In this document: piece by piece, positions 19,967 to 29,554 of the stretch
How positions within the stretch are numbered: position 1 is the first letter of the stretch
How the letters are laid out: every line of letters begins with the position of its first letter
Assembly: GCA_905182105.1 (NCBI GenBank)
Contig: CAJJAR010000018.1
Location: 1-44,702 of the forward strand
Source: an uncultured Paracoccaceae bacterium
GTDB taxonomy: Bacteria > Pseudomonadota > Alphaproteobacteria > Rhodobacterales > Rhodobacteraceae
Length of the DNA: 44,702 nucleotides
Direction of reading: 5' to 3'
Notes under the pieces: model-generated
Databases searched by the model: none
The model's input: only the letters and a program-made list of their open reading frames with translations
Told to the model about the DNA's origin: nothing
Program-made: the position numbers and the translations under genes

Positions 19967-20524
19967 TCAATCAACAGATGTTGCAGGTTGCGATCCATCG
20001 CCGAGAACGTCATCTATTTGCACAATCGCGATCGCGGTGATGTCAGCCGTATTGGTGCTCAGAACTACATTTCTACGTTCCAAAAGTACTGTTGCACCGA
20101 CTTCAAGCATCAAAGCCTGCAAAATTGGAGCTGCTGCATTCAAAAACGTATTACGCTGGGTTTCGATCTGCGTGCTCAGCGCCTGTGTCTTGGCAAGCTG
20201 CTCCTTGCGTGTCCTTTGAACTTTTTGGTCAAACTCATCTGCTAGAATACGAAATTTTTCGGCAGTTATTGTAGCACGCAACGTTGTCAGTTGCTTTTCT
20301 TCTTCGGAAAGCGCAATTTCTTTGCTCTTGTTCTCTTCAGCCAGTTGTACCCCTTGGATTTCAAGCCGCTGTACGGCACTAATGCCAAACAGACTTTCAT
20401 TAAAGAGCTGGAGGGTATCTACAACCAATGTGCGCCCGACAGCAAAATCAATTTGTTGAGCATTGACTTGCCCGATAGAATAAAGGGCCATCGAACAGGT
20501 TAATAGGAGTGCGCGCATAAACAT
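19967..20524 (-). CDS. OmpH/Skp-family periplasmic chaperone
   Basis: A 185-residue secreted protein. The N-terminal signal peptide (MRALLLTCSMALYSIGQVNAQ, about residues 3-23, cleavage near VNA-QQ) is followed by a predicted coiled coil (residues about 70-140, EENKSKEIALSEEEKQLTTLRATI to EQLAKTQALSTQIETQ). Ends in a short beta strand (VGATVLLERRNVVL). Skp proteins bind unfolded outer-membrane proteins on the way to BamA. It follows bamA after 7 bp, the usual order. Start may be codon 1 or the ATG at codon 3. Confidence 0.88.
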   Translation of the reverse strand: MFMRALLLTCSMALYSIGQVNAQQIDFAVGRTLVVDTLQLFNESLFGISAVQRLEIQGVQLAEENKSKEIALSEEEKQLTTLRATITAEKFRILADEFDQKVQRTRKEQLAKTQALSTQIETQRNTFLNAAAPILQALMLEVGATVLLERRNVVLSTNTADITAIAIVQIDDVLGDGSQPATSVD

Positions 20525-20531
20525 CTAATGA

Positions 20532-22874
20532 TCAGAATGATGTCGACAGAGTAAAATCAAAGTCCTGTTTGCGGTCATAATCTTCCAATTGTAATGCTTT
20601 GGTAAAGTTAAAACGAAGCGGACCAATCGGAGTTTTCCACAGAACGCCAAAGCCAATGACGTGACGCAGGCTGCCACTTTCACCCTCAGTGCCACCCTGA
20701 ACTCCCTTCAATCCCCAAAGGTTTCCAACGTCATAGAAAAGTGCACCACTGATCCCATATTCCTCAGGTAATCCAACTGGAAATTCAGCTTCAAAACGTG
20801 CGACGGCATAAAGGTCGCCGCCCAGCGTATCTTTTGTAGCAATATCACGAGGCCCGATACCACCGGGTTCAAAGCCGCGCAGAATTCCTGGACTCAATAC
20901 AAATCGATCGATCGTACGGCTCGTACCACCATTGAGGGATAGCGCTTGGCCTTCAATGGTAGCGCGCAAGACGACTTCATCTTGTAAAACACGTCGTTGA
21001 CCTACGGCTTTAGCCCCCGTTTTCGTATATTTTTTATTACCACCAAGACCTGAAAATTCTTGAGAAAACTCTAATAAAACACCTGCATCTGGGTTTAAGC
21101 CCGATATCCGAGTGTCATAGCTATATTTATAACTGATGGAGGATGAAGTCTGCTTTCCAAGCGCAATATCGCTCCTAATAAAGCTTCCGGCAGTCACACC
21201 GATACGTTCGAAAAGCTCATCTTGTTTCGCAGTATAACTCAATTTCACACGACCATTTTCCGAAACTGGAAAATCCAACATTGGCTGGAAAATCATTGTT
21301 TTAGAATCAAAAGACGAGAAAGAACTATCTTTTTCGACATAATCTAGATTTAGGCCAAACCGAACGTCACGTTCAAGAAAATTGGGTTCAACAAATTTTA
21401 AGCTATACTGGCTGGAATTTTTAGCAGTATTCAAAGTAAGATTAATACCTTGGCCACGACCAAGAAAATTTCTTTCTTTAAGTGTAATTGCAACACCAAA
21501 CCCATCATTGCCAGAAAACGACCCGCCAAAGCCAAATGAGCCTGTTGGTTGTTCTTCGACATCGACATCAACGATTACGCGGTCCGGTGATGATCCTTCT
21601 CGTGTATCGATGTTCGCGTTAGCAAAGAACCCCAACGCTCTGATACGCTCTGCAGATTCACGAATTTCACGTGGATTGAATGGGTCGCCCTCAGCAGATT
21701 TGAACTGGCGACGGATGACACGATCAAGAGTAGTCGTATTGCCTTCAATATCAATCCGTTCAACAAACATGCGCTGACCACGAGACAAAACAAATTCAAT
21801 ATCAAGTGTTAGGTCACGATCATTACGAGTGATGCGTGGTTCGACCCGCAAAAAATCTACGCCTTGACGAATTGCCAATCGCTCCATGCGTGCGATTTCT
21901 TGCTCAACCAAGGTCGGGGAATAAACGACGCCCGGACTGATTTTAATGACTGCCTGATATTCGTCACCGTCGACATCATTTAGTTCACTGCTGGTAGAAA
22001 CGCTTCCGAATTTGAATTTCTGTCCCTCACGGATGTTAAAAGCGATGAAATGCCCATCACGTTCTTGGGCCAATTCTGCGTTTACAGAATTTGTCCTGAA
22101 ATCAATATATCCGCGTGATAGATAAAACTCGCGCAAAACCTGTTTGTCGAACTCGATGCGGTCTTCAACAAATGTATCGGCCTTTACCAAAGCACGGAAA
22201 AGCCCCGCCTGCTTCGTTCCAAGGACACGGCGTAAACGACGGTCAGAATAAATGCGGTTGCCAACAAAGCTAAGGCGCTCGACCTCTACTACATCACCTT
22301 CAAAAACTTCAAATACGACATCAACGCGATTGTCGCTTCGTTTAATGATTTTAGGCGATACACGGGCAGCAAAACGACCACCGTTTGAATAAGCTTCGGC
22401 AATTTTTGCTGCATCTGCCTCTACGACGTTGGGATTAAAAACCAGACGTTCGGCGGATGAAACCAAAGCTTCCAGCACGGAATCTTTCTTGCGACGGTTA
22501 CCCTCAAAGTTCACACTATTGATTGTTGGACGTTCAACCACCGTGATTTTCAGGATATTTCCAACTGGAAAAATGGTAACACTTTCAAACAAGCCACTGT
22601 TCTGAAGTTTTTGAAATGCGTCTTTCAGCTGGCCAGCGCTAACTGTTTGGCCGCGTTCGATTCCAGCTTGGGATAGAATTGCTGAACTTTCGATCCGCAC
22701 ATTTCCGTCGATCACAACCTTATTGAACGAGTAATTTTGGGCATCAGCAGGCATCGTCACCGCCATCCAAGTAGATGAAACCAATAGGAAAACACCAATC
22801 AGACGTTTGACTGCCGTTAATGCAACCCCGGATGCATGTGTTTCACCGTGCTTGCTAGAAAACCGCAACTTCAT
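20532..22874 (-). CDS. bamA: Outer membrane protein assembly factor BamA
   Basis: Central Omp85 pore of the BAM complex. A signal peptide (residues about 20-45, ending MPADAQ) precedes five POTRA domains (first: YSFNKVVIDGNVRIESSAIL; others around NSVNFEGNRRKK, ERLSFVGNRIY, FVERIDIEGNTTT). The C-terminal barrel ends in the canonical phenylalanine (FDFTLSTSF) and contains GFGVLWKTPIGPLRFNFTKAL. At 780 aa it is full length. In this operon it stands behind rseP, but two broken reading frames separate them by about 1 kb. Confidence 0.95.
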   Translation of the reverse strand: MKLRFSSKHGETHASGVALTAVKRLIGVFLLVSSTWMAVTMPADAQNYSFNKVVIDGNVRIESSAILSQAGIERGQTVSAGQLKDAFQKLQNSGLFESVTIFPVGNILKITVVERPTINSVNFEGNRRKKDSVLEALVSSAERLVFNPNVVEADAAKIAEAYSNGGRFAARVSPKIIKRSDNRVDVVFEVFEGDVVEVERLSFVGNRIYSDRRLRRVLGTKQAGLFRALVKADTFVEDRIEFDKQVLREFYLSRGYIDFRTNSVNAELAQERDGHFIAFNIREGQKFKFGSVSTSSELNDVDGDEYQAVIKISPGVVYSPTLVEQEIARMERLAIRQGVDFLRVEPRITRNDRDLTLDIEFVLSRGQRMFVERIDIEGNTTTLDRVIRRQFKSAEGDPFNPREIRESAERIRALGFFANANIDTREGSSPDRVIVDVDVEEQPTGSFGFGGSFSGNDGFGVAITLKERNFLGRGQGINLTLNTAKNSSQYSLKFVEPNFLERDVRFGLNLDYVEKDSSFSSFDSKTMIFQPMLDFPVSENGRVKLSYTAKQDELFERIGVTAGSFIRSDIALGKQTSSSISYKYSYDTRISGLNPDAGVLLEFSQEFSGLGGNKKYTKTGAKAVGQRRVLQDEVVLRATIEGQALSLNGGTSRTIDRFVLSPGILRGFEPGGIGPRDIATKDTLGGDLYAVARFEAEFPVGLPEEYGISGALFYDVGNLWGLKGVQGGTEGESGSLRHVIGFGVLWKTPIGPLRFNFTKALQLEDYDRKQDFDFTLSTSF

Positions 22875-23056
22875 GGTTATTACCCAATCTTAAGACAAAA
22901 GTTGCCTTTATGAGTACCGAGTATAGGCTGGGTTGTCAAAACACGAACGTACTAAATCTGCCCTATGCGACTGATTTTTTTTCCTATTTGGCGGGAAGCA
23001 GACCTCCTCGATACCAAAGACCCAAATACCAAGCAAAAGACCGGCAGATAACGTAC

Positions 23057-23131
23057 CTAATACAGCCCACGATCCCAGTTAAGATCGACCAAAAGGCGTA
23101 GTGCACGGTAACCAGTCAGAATCGTTTGCAT
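23057..23131 (-). pseudogene. Frameshifted small single-TM reading frame
   Basis: ATG 23131 follows a good GGAA Shine-Dalgarno and reads MQTILTGYRALRLLVDLNWDRGLY before TAG at 23059-23057. In the neighbouring frame the sequence goes on as LGTLSAGLLLGIWVFGIEE, a clean TM helix. A single-base loss around 23059 would join them into a short protein with an amphipathic N-terminus and one TM segment. The family is not certain. 22875-23056 contains only this remnant, and the plus-strand frame at 22910-23101 is its shadow. Confidence 0.45.
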
Positions 23132-23260
23132 GCTAATATTCCTTGTTTCAACAGGGCATTACAAAATCAATAAGACCTCAAATTGGTCGAAATGTGGCAT
23201 GAGCATGGCAATCGTACGTGACACCTCTTACGCTGGGTGAACCAACTGCATTTGCCCTGC

Positions 23261-23875
23261 CTACTCCATAGATTCCAGAACCTCATCCAAAGAAAGGCAC
23301 GCACCATTTTGCAGATACTCCATCGCTCTCAAAGAATACCAGTGGGCATCTAAACTTGATCCCCCGGTACAATCTTAAATGATGCGGCAAAAATAGTCTG
23401 ATTGGTGTCCGTCGAAAAAAATATAATGTACGCAAACGTCCGTGAGACCGCCACACATCAGCAGTATGTCCACTTGTAAACCGCGCAACAGAATTTCAAA
23501 TTTGGTCCCAAAGAATGCTGAATAACGACGCTTTCGGATCGGGTAATCTTCTGGACGAAAATCCATTTCTTTGATTGCGATATCCGTCTTAGAATTATGT
23601 TCGAGGCAATGAATGTCTTCATCGCCGTCCAATTTACGTCCGAAATCTACTAGGTTTGGACGATGAACCTCTTGGATGAAGATAACAGGTATGTTGCAAG
23701 CGCGCGCTTTATCAACAGCGACACGCGCCTTTAGCATACGTTCATTGTAGCCCGGCATATTGTCGATTGAACTAACCAGACTGTCTTCAATGAATGTGCT
23801 GGCTTGGATATCAATCATGATCAACGCCGCACGCCCCTCGATCAAAGCGCGTTTGTTATTTTTAGCATTGGCCAT
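23261..23875 (-). pseudogene. Isochorismatase-like cysteine hydrolase with premature TAA
   Basis: The frame starts at ATG 23875 (MANAKNNKRALIEG) and carries the family triad: Asp in LIMIDIQ, Lys in IRKRRYSAFFGT, Cys in GLTDVCVHY. TAA at 23377-23375 ends it at residue 166 (DYFCRII). The same frame then runs to TAG 23263-23261 as DCTGGSSLDAHWYSLRAMEY, then LQNGACLSLDEVLESME, which aligns with the family's C-terminus (typically VVEDCVAGSS...AMEYLQ). One base change GAA to TAA explains it, leaving about 37 residues untranslated. All catalytic residues precede the stop, so a partly working enzyme cannot be excluded. It is inserted 24 bp after rseP. Confidence 0.75.
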
Positions 23876-23899
23876 AACGGACTCATGTAAATTTGTGGC

Positions 23900-25249
23900 T
23901 TATGGGCAGAACAAGTCATTCCCCAAAGCAAACGCCATTAGTGTCAACACCATTGCAAGGCCAATGCCCATCAATATGCGCAATGCGCCATCGCTTGGTG
24001 GACGTTTAGTTACAGCTTCGTAGGCGTAAAAGACTAAATGGCCACCGTCCAACGCAGGCACAGGGAACAAGTTTAGCAAGCCGACAGCGGTGCTTAGAAC
24101 GGCAATGAACCAAATAAAGCTCTGCGCCCCTTGTGATGCCATTGCACCAGAGGTTTGTGCAATGCCGATGGGTCCCGACAGGTTGCATGTGCTGATCGCG
24201 CCAGTAATCATGTGACCAAGTCCAGAAATCGAGCCCTCAATAATGCGGCCAACTTGGCGCACACTACGCGTCAAAGCAGTGACAACTGGGACTGTCTCAG
24301 TCGCTGGCTCAAATGCCAAGCCGTTCATAATACCGATCCGCCATTGAGTGCTAAAGCCCCCTCCTGGCACAGGTTCGTCGACACGTTTTGGTGTCAGTAC
24401 CAACTGTTCGACGTTTTCGTCACGCCAAACACTTAGGTCAAGATCGGCCCCATTGGACGACTCAACGATGTTTTTCATGTCAAGAAAGGCAACGATAGCA
24501 TCGCCATTGATATGGGTGATTACATCACCACGACGCAAGCCAGCATCAGAAGCGGCACTTTGCGGCACGATGTTTCCAATGCGTGCAGGCGCAAGGAACG
24601 GACCTGTTACGCTTAGTCTTTCGCCATCGCGCTCGATATCATAGTTCAGGATGCCATCACTCGGAGGCGGTGTCGTTAGTGCCCAGCTAACCGCGTCTTC
24701 AAAAAAAGTATATTCCTGACCTTCGATGCCAAGAATACGATCACCTTCGCGCAACTGTGTTTCCTGCCCCGGAAGTGCTTTAAGAGAGGCAACTGTCAGT
24801 GGGTCACTGGGTTGACCGGCGTAGACCATGACACCAAAAAAGATGATTATCGAAAAAACAAAGTTGAATACCGGACCCGCCGCAACAGTCACTGCGCGCG
24901 CCCAAAGTGGCGCACCATGCATAGTTGCCCGTCGTGCGACAGGATCGTCGGCCACTTCAGCCATCGCCTGCCCGTCAACACCAGAGGCAGCATTTGCATC
25001 ACCTGCAAACTTTACATATCCGCCAAAAGGCAGCGCTGCGATCTGCCATTTTGTGCCACGCCTATCTAAACGCGAATACAAAACAGGACCGAACCCAAGG
25101 CTGAAAATATCCGCGTGAATCCCCGTCCAACGGCCTACGATATAGTGACCATATTCATGGATCGCCACGATCACACTTAAAGCTACTATAAAAGCAATAA
25201 TCATCCAAAAGAAGCCACCAAACTGGCCAATCAGCGTCGCAATATCCAA
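23900..25249 (-). CDS. rseP: RIP metalloprotease RseP
   Basis: Inner-membrane site-2 protease. The zinc motif AIHEYGHYIVGRWTG (HExxH) is in the first TM region, followed by FSLGFGP. PDZ domains occupy about residues 130-300 (GNIVPQSAASDAGLRRGDVITHINGD), and LFPVPALDGGHL supplies the second metal-ligand motif. 449 aa, normal. It stands between dxr and the broken hydrolase gene; dxr ends 4 bp before it begins. Confidence 0.95.
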   Translation of the reverse strand: MDIATLIGQFGGFFWMIIAFIVALSVIVAIHEYGHYIVGRWTGIHADIFSLGFGPVLYSRLDRRGTKWQIAALPFGGYVKFAGDANAASGVDGQAMAEVADDPVARRATMHGAPLWARAVTVAAGPVFNFVFSIIIFFGVMVYAGQPSDPLTVASLKALPGQETQLREGDRILGIEGQEYTFFEDAVSWALTTPPPSDGILNYDIERDGERLSVTGPFLAPARIGNIVPQSAASDAGLRRGDVITHINGDAIVAFLDMKNIVESSNGADLDLSVWRDENVEQLVLTPKRVDEPVPGGGFSTQWRIGIMNGLAFEPATETVPVVTALTRSVRQVGRIIEGSISGLGHMITGAISTCNLSGPIGIAQTSGAMASQGAQSFIWFIAVLSTAVGLLNLFPVPALDGGHLVFYAYEAVTKRPPSDGALRILMGIGLAMVLTLMAFALGNDLFCP

Positions 25250-25253
25250 GTGT

Positions 25254-26432
25254 TTATCCTGCCCGTTGTTTGATTAAGTGTTGCGCGGTCCTACGTGCTA
25301 AATGGTCAACATAAAGAACATTATCAAGGGTCATAGTGTCATCAATATGGCCACCTTTGCTGTCCATATCAAAAAGGGTTTGATCCACAATCTCTGACAT
25401 TTCAATGAATTTGAGCGCGCCTGAAATAAAGCCATCAAGTGCTGTTTCTTTGGCAGCATTGAACACGGCCCCAGCCAATCCGCCACGTGCCATCACTTCG
25501 CGCGCAAGACGCAAAGCTGGCCACCTGACCTCATCAGGTGCACGGAAGGTAAATGAACCAATTTTTGCCAGATCCAATCGCTCAACAGGCAACGTCTGAC
25601 GTTCGGGCCAGTGAAGGGCATAGCCTATCGCATGACGCATATCTGGTGGACCAACATGGGCCATCAATGCCCCATCGTTAAATCCAACAAGAGCGTGAAT
25701 CATAGATTCCGGATGAACCAAGACCTCTATTTGATCAGAACAAACATCAAAATACTCATGCGTTTCAATCACTTCCATCGCTTTGTTGAACATCGAGGCG
25801 CTATCGATCGTAATCCGTTGTCCCATATCCCAATTGGGATGGGCAGACGCCTGCGCCAGTGTGGCGTTTGCCAAATCTTCAATTGGCCAATCGCGGAACG
25901 CACCACCACTAGCAGTAATAATTATCCGCTCAACAGCAGACATATCTTCGCCGACAAGTCCTTGAAAAATGGCTGAATGTTCGCTGTCGACCGGTAGAAT
26001 TCTAGCGTTGTTATTTTCGGCTGTCTGAAGGATCAAACCGCCCGCACAGACCAAAGATTCTTTGTTTGCTAAGGCCAGTGTTGCGCCTTGTTCAAGAGCC
26101 TTGAGACCGGGTAAGAGGCCTGCAGAACCAATGATTGCTGACATCACCCATTCAACTGGACGCGACGCGGCTTCAGCCAGTGCAGCCTTGCCCGCAGCAG
26201 CCTCAACGTTACTGCCCGCCAATGCGGTCCGCAATTCTGTCAGCAAATGATCGTGCGCAGTCACAGCAATTTTTGCATTCAGACGAATTGCATCTTCAGC
26301 CAATTGCGTAATGTTTGAAGCTCCAGTCAGGGCAACAACTTCATAACTGTCGCTTTTGCGTGCGATCAGATCGATTGTATTTTGTCCAATGGAGCCTGTG
26401 GCCCCAAAAATACTGACACGCCGTCGGTTCAT
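25254..26432 (-). CDS. dxr: 1-deoxy-D-xylulose 5-phosphate reductoisomerase
   Basis: First committed step of the MEP isoprenoid pathway. NADPH-binding FGATGSIGQNTIDLI at the N-terminus, ALANKESLVCAGGLI, ILPVDSEHSAIFQ (metal-binding region), ITASGGAFRDWPIEDL, NWDMGQRITIDSASMFNKAMEVIE and VLVHPESMIHALVGFNDG are all present. The open frame reaches upstream, but MNRRRVSIFG (26432) is the family start, giving 392 aa and a 7-bp gap from cdsA. Confidence 0.95.
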   Translation of the reverse strand: MNRRRVSIFGATGSIGQNTIDLIARKSDSYEVVALTGASNITQLAEDAIRLNAKIAVTAHDHLLTELRTALAGSNVEAAAGKAALAEAASRPVEWVMSAIIGSAGLLPGLKALEQGATLALANKESLVCAGGLILQTAENNNARILPVDSEHSAIFQGLVGEDMSAVERIIITASGGAFRDWPIEDLANATLAQASAHPNWDMGQRITIDSASMFNKAMEVIETHEYFDVCSDQIEVLVHPESMIHALVGFNDGALMAHVGPPDMRHAIGYALHWPERQTLPVERLDLAKIGSFTFRAPDEVRWPALRLAREVMARGGLAGAVFNAAKETALDGFISGALKFIEMSEIVDQTLFDMDSKGGHIDDTMTLDNVLYVDHLARRTAQHLIKQRAG

Positions 26433-26439
26433 ACCAATC

Positions 26440-27231
26440 TCACACAATACCCGGTGGGAAACCGATGAATTGGCCAACCAGCAACAAGAAAACCGCGGCC
26501 CCCAACATACCATCAAAGCGATCTAAAACGCCGCCATGTCCCGGAATAAGCGTCGAGCTGTCTTTAACGCCCATCATTCTCTTGATTGCGCTTTCAGCAA
26601 TATCGCCCATTTGGGAAGCCATTGCGACCGCTATCGAAATACCAATCAGCTCAAAGGATGCGCCTGTGTAGATTGTAAAAATGAAACCCACAATTGCGGC
26701 ACCAACCCAGCCAAACACAGTCCCAGACCATGTCTTTTTGGGACTGACAGCGGGCCAAAACTTTGGTCCACCGATTAACCTACCTGCAAAATAGCCTAAA
26801 ACATCCGTAGCAATTACAACAACGATTAACCAAGTCATCCAAGTAAATCCCAGGTCATTCCGCACCGACATCATTCCAAAACCGGCCAACAAAACCATCA
26901 CGCTAAAAATCAGGTAAATAACGCGGTTCTTGGTTAATTGGGCAAATCCAATGAATGCTGGTACCAGCAAAAGCGGCAAACCGAACCCTGTTGGAATGTA
27001 GATGGCAACAAAACTAGCAAACGCGCTCAACATGCCAAGTTGCAGTGCAAGTGGAGCGTTCAGCGGCGTGACCATTCGCACCAGTTCCCACATCATCAGA
27101 CCGCAGATAAGTGCAACTAAAACGTGGAAAACATGTCCGCCGAATAATAATCCAAAAAGACCAACGATGACCATCAAAATAGCAGATCCCAAACGGATTG
27201 TCAGGTCAGACCACTTAGATGCCTCGCTCAT
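26440..27231 (-). CDS. cdsA: Phosphatidate cytidylyltransferase
   Basis: Makes CDP-diacylglycerol. A 263-residue multi-TM protein with six or more hydrophobic segments. The CDS signature is near the C-terminus: SPKKTWSGTVFGWVG, then SQMGDIAESAIKRMMGVKDSSTLIPGHGGVLDRFDG. It overlaps uppS by 4 bp (ATGA) and is followed by dxr. Confidence 0.95.
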   Translation of the reverse strand: MSEASKWSDLTIRLGSAILMVIVGLFGLLFGGHVFHVLVALICGLMMWELVRMVTPLNAPLALQLGMLSAFASFVAIYIPTGFGLPLLLVPAFIGFAQLTKNRVIYLIFSVMVLLAGFGMMSVRNDLGFTWMTWLIVVVIATDVLGYFAGRLIGGPKFWPAVSPKKTWSGTVFGWVGAAIVGFIFTIYTGASFELIGISIAVAMASQMGDIAESAIKRMMGVKDSSTLIPGHGGVLDRFDGMLGAAVFLLLVGQFIGFPPGIV

Positions 27232-27971
27232 TTCTTAACTCCCCCAAAGCGGCGATCACGCTCGCCGTATGAGGCACACAAGCTCGCGAACTCTTCACGA
27301 CTGAAATCAGGCCATAGAGTATCGATGAATTCATATTCCGCATAAGCTGATTGCCAAAGTAAGAAATTAGAAATCCGTGCTTCACCACTGGTGCGGATCA
27401 CTAGATCAGGGTCAGGTAAGACACGTGTATCCAGATACCTAGATACTGTTTCTTCATCTACATTTGCAGGGTCAAGAAGGCCGCGCGCGACATCCTCAGC
27501 TAGTAACTTGGTCGCCCTAGAAACCTCATCACGAGCCCCATAATTCAGAGCAACAGTGAGGTTGACTTTACTATTCCCAGCTGTTGCTTTTTCAAGCTTT
27601 TCCATCAATTTGACAAGCTTTGCATCAAGGCTCTCGCGATCACCAATGAAACGGACACGCGCACCAAGTTCTGCGAGGGCGCGCGTTTCTTTAGCAATAT
27701 AACGGCGAAACAGGTCCATAAGACCGGCAACTTCGACCTGAGTACGTTTCCAGTTTTCAGTGGAGAACGCAAAAATCGTCAAATACTCTACGCCAACATC
27801 TGGGCAGCTTTCAACAATTTCTCGAACGCGTTTGGCACCTGCATGGTGTCCAAACAAGCGTGGCCTACCCCGCTGGGTGGCCCAACGGCCATTGCCGTCC
27901 ATAATAATCGCAACGTGACGTGGCCCAGTATGGCTGCCGTCATCCGCGCGTGTATCAAGGCCTTGGCTCAT
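27228..27971 (-). CDS. uppS: Undecaprenyl diphosphate synthase
   Basis: Cis-prenyltransferase making the C55 carrier for peptidoglycan and O-antigen. HVAIIMDGNGRWATQRGRPRLFGH (pyrophosphate-binding aspartate), LTIFAFSTENWKR, RVRFIGD, LTVALNYGARDEV, and DLVIRTSGEARISNFLLWQSAYAEYEF near the C-terminus are diagnostic. I use ATG 27971 (MSQGLDTRADDG, 247 aa) with GGTGGATAAC upstream; a TTG start five codons earlier is possible. Confidence 0.95.
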   Translation of the reverse strand: MSQGLDTRADDGSHTGPRHVAIIMDGNGRWATQRGRPRLFGHHAGAKRVREIVESCPDVGVEYLTIFAFSTENWKRTQVEVAGLMDLFRRYIAKETRALAELGARVRFIGDRESLDAKLVKLMEKLEKATAGNSKVNLTVALNYGARDEVSRATKLLAEDVARGLLDPANVDEETVSRYLDTRVLPDPDLVIRTSGEARISNFLLWQSAYAEYEFIDTLWPDFSREEFASLCASYGERDRRFGGVKK

Positions 27972-28055
27972 GATGTTATCCACCAATAAATAAATTTACT
28001 AAAATACTAAATACTTAATCATTTCAGGGGAACAAGCCCACACTTGATTTCAGAA

Positions 28056-28619
28056 TTACACTTGCATGATTTCAGTTTGTTTTGTCTCAAGCATTTCGTC
28101 AATGATTTTGGTTAGGCGATTGGTCATATCTTGAACCTCACCTTCCCAGATTTTTTGATCATCTTCAGAAAGGCCATCAGTCTTGCCCTTCTTAATCTGA
28201 TCCATACCATCACGGCGAATGTTGCGTACTGAAACCCGTGTGCTTTCTGCATAGTGGCCGGCAACTTTGCTCAATTCACGGCGGCGTTCTTCATTCAACT
28301 CAGGGATCGGCAACATAATGATCGTGCCGTTTAGTTGTGGATTGATGCCCAGCCCGCTTTCGCGGATAGCTTTTTCGACCGCGCCAACCATCGATTTATC
28401 CCAAACGTTGATCGTTACCATGCGTGGCTCTGGAACGTTCACTGTCCCCACTTGGTTGATTGGTGTGCGCTGACCGTAAGCTTCGACTACAATGGGGTCG
28501 AGCATGGAGGACGAACCACGCCCTGTGCGCAATGATGCAAATTCGGTACGTAGCGATGCTATCGCACCATCCATACGGCGTTGAAGTTCATCGGTATCAA
28601 GCATGAAGTCATCGGACAT
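28056..28619 (-). CDS. frr: Ribosome recycling factor
   Basis: Splits post-termination ribosomes with EF-G. 187 residues with [57 protein letters not shown] and [19 protein letters not shown], then [14 protein letters not shown]. Length fits the family. About 85 bp separates it from uppS and 77 bp from pyrH. Confidence 0.96.
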   Translation of the reverse strand: MSDDFMLDTDELQRRMDGAIASLRTEFASLRTGRGSSSMLDPIVVEAYGQRTPINQVGTVNVPEPRMVTINVWDKSMVGAVEKAIRESGLGINPQLNGTIIMLPIPELNEERRRELSKVAGHYAESTRVSVRNIRRDGMDQIKKGKTDGLSEDDQKIWEGEVQDMTNRLTKIIDEMLETKQTEIMQV

Positions 28620-28696
28620 GGCTTTTCGCCCCTTTATTTTCAGTCACGTTTGCGCAGGCAGTACGACAAGCACCCACCAATACGCTAGTTTATCAA

Positions 28697-29422
28697 TTAA
28701 TCTTGAACTCTTGTATAGGTGCCCTCACCCGCCAAGATCCCACGGAAACCGCCCGGCTCATCTAATGAGAAGACAATAATAGGCAGGTTGTTGTCACGTG
28801 CCAATGCAATCGCAGACGCATCCATAACGCCAAGGCGCTTGGCCAAAACGTCATCATAGCTGACTGTATCATAGCGCACAGCGTCATCATGTTTGGCAGG
28901 ATCTTTGTCGTAAACGCCATCCACCTTAGTACCTTTAAAGATCGCTTCACATGACATTTCGTTCGCACGAAGGGTCGCAGCAGTATCTGTAGTGAAATAC
29001 GGGTTACCCGTACCGGCAGCAAAGATGCAGACCCGCTTTTTCTCAAGGTGGCGCACTGCACGACGACGAATGTAAGGCTCTGCAACCTCGTTCATCGTGA
29101 TAGCGCTAATCACACGTGTGTGAATACCCAGCTCTTCCAATGCAGATTGCATGGCCAAAGCGTTCATAACAGTTGCCAGCATCCCCATGTAGTCAGCCGT
29201 TGTACGTTCCATTCCTTGCGCACTGCCTTGTAAGCCACGGAAGATGTTACCACCACCGATGACCATACAAATCTCAACGCCCATTTCCTGAACTGATTCC
29301 ACCTCTTTTGCGATACGTTCAACAGTTGGTGGATGTAGACCAAAACCTTGATCACCCATCAGTGCCTCACCGGATATCTTTAGCATGACACGTTTGAAGG
29401 ATGTTTGGGGTTCTTTGGCCAT
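28697..29422 (-). CDS. pyrH: Uridylate kinase
   Basis: Phosphorylates UMP. 241 aa from [27 protein letters not shown] (glycine-rich N-terminus), through [51 protein letters not shown] and [14 protein letters not shown]. The frame is open for 60 codons upstream, but this M is the family start. First gene of the minus-strand envelope operon. miaA is divergent, with 132 bp between. tsf and rpsB, often upstream, are not here. Confidence 0.96.
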   Translation of the reverse strand: MAKEPQTSFKRVMLKISGEALMGDQGFGLHPPTVERIAKEVESVQEMGVEICMVIGGGNIFRGLQGSAQGMERTTADYMGMLATVMNALAMQSALEELGIHTRVISAITMNEVAEPYIRRRAVRHLEKKRVCIFAAGTGNPYFTTDTAATLRANEMSCEAIFKGTKVDGVYDKDPAKHDDAVRYDTVSYDDVLAKRLGVMDASAIALARDNNLPIIVFSLDEPGGFRGILAGEGTYTRVQD

Positions 29423-29554
29423 AGGGCGCTCCAGTTTTCTGTTGCCAATTCTAAGGTGCCGTGTGTGGCAATTGTCATTGGGTGTTTTATCTCGTGTTAA
29501 AATGTCGGAAAACAATCCAGAATTCAATGCACGACAACCGGAACTGCAAAAGAA

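Noticed and set aside
22910..23101. Plus-strand 63-codon frame between bamA and the hydrolase
   Set aside because: It is the antisense shadow of the frameshifted small TM frame and has no Shine-Dalgarno.
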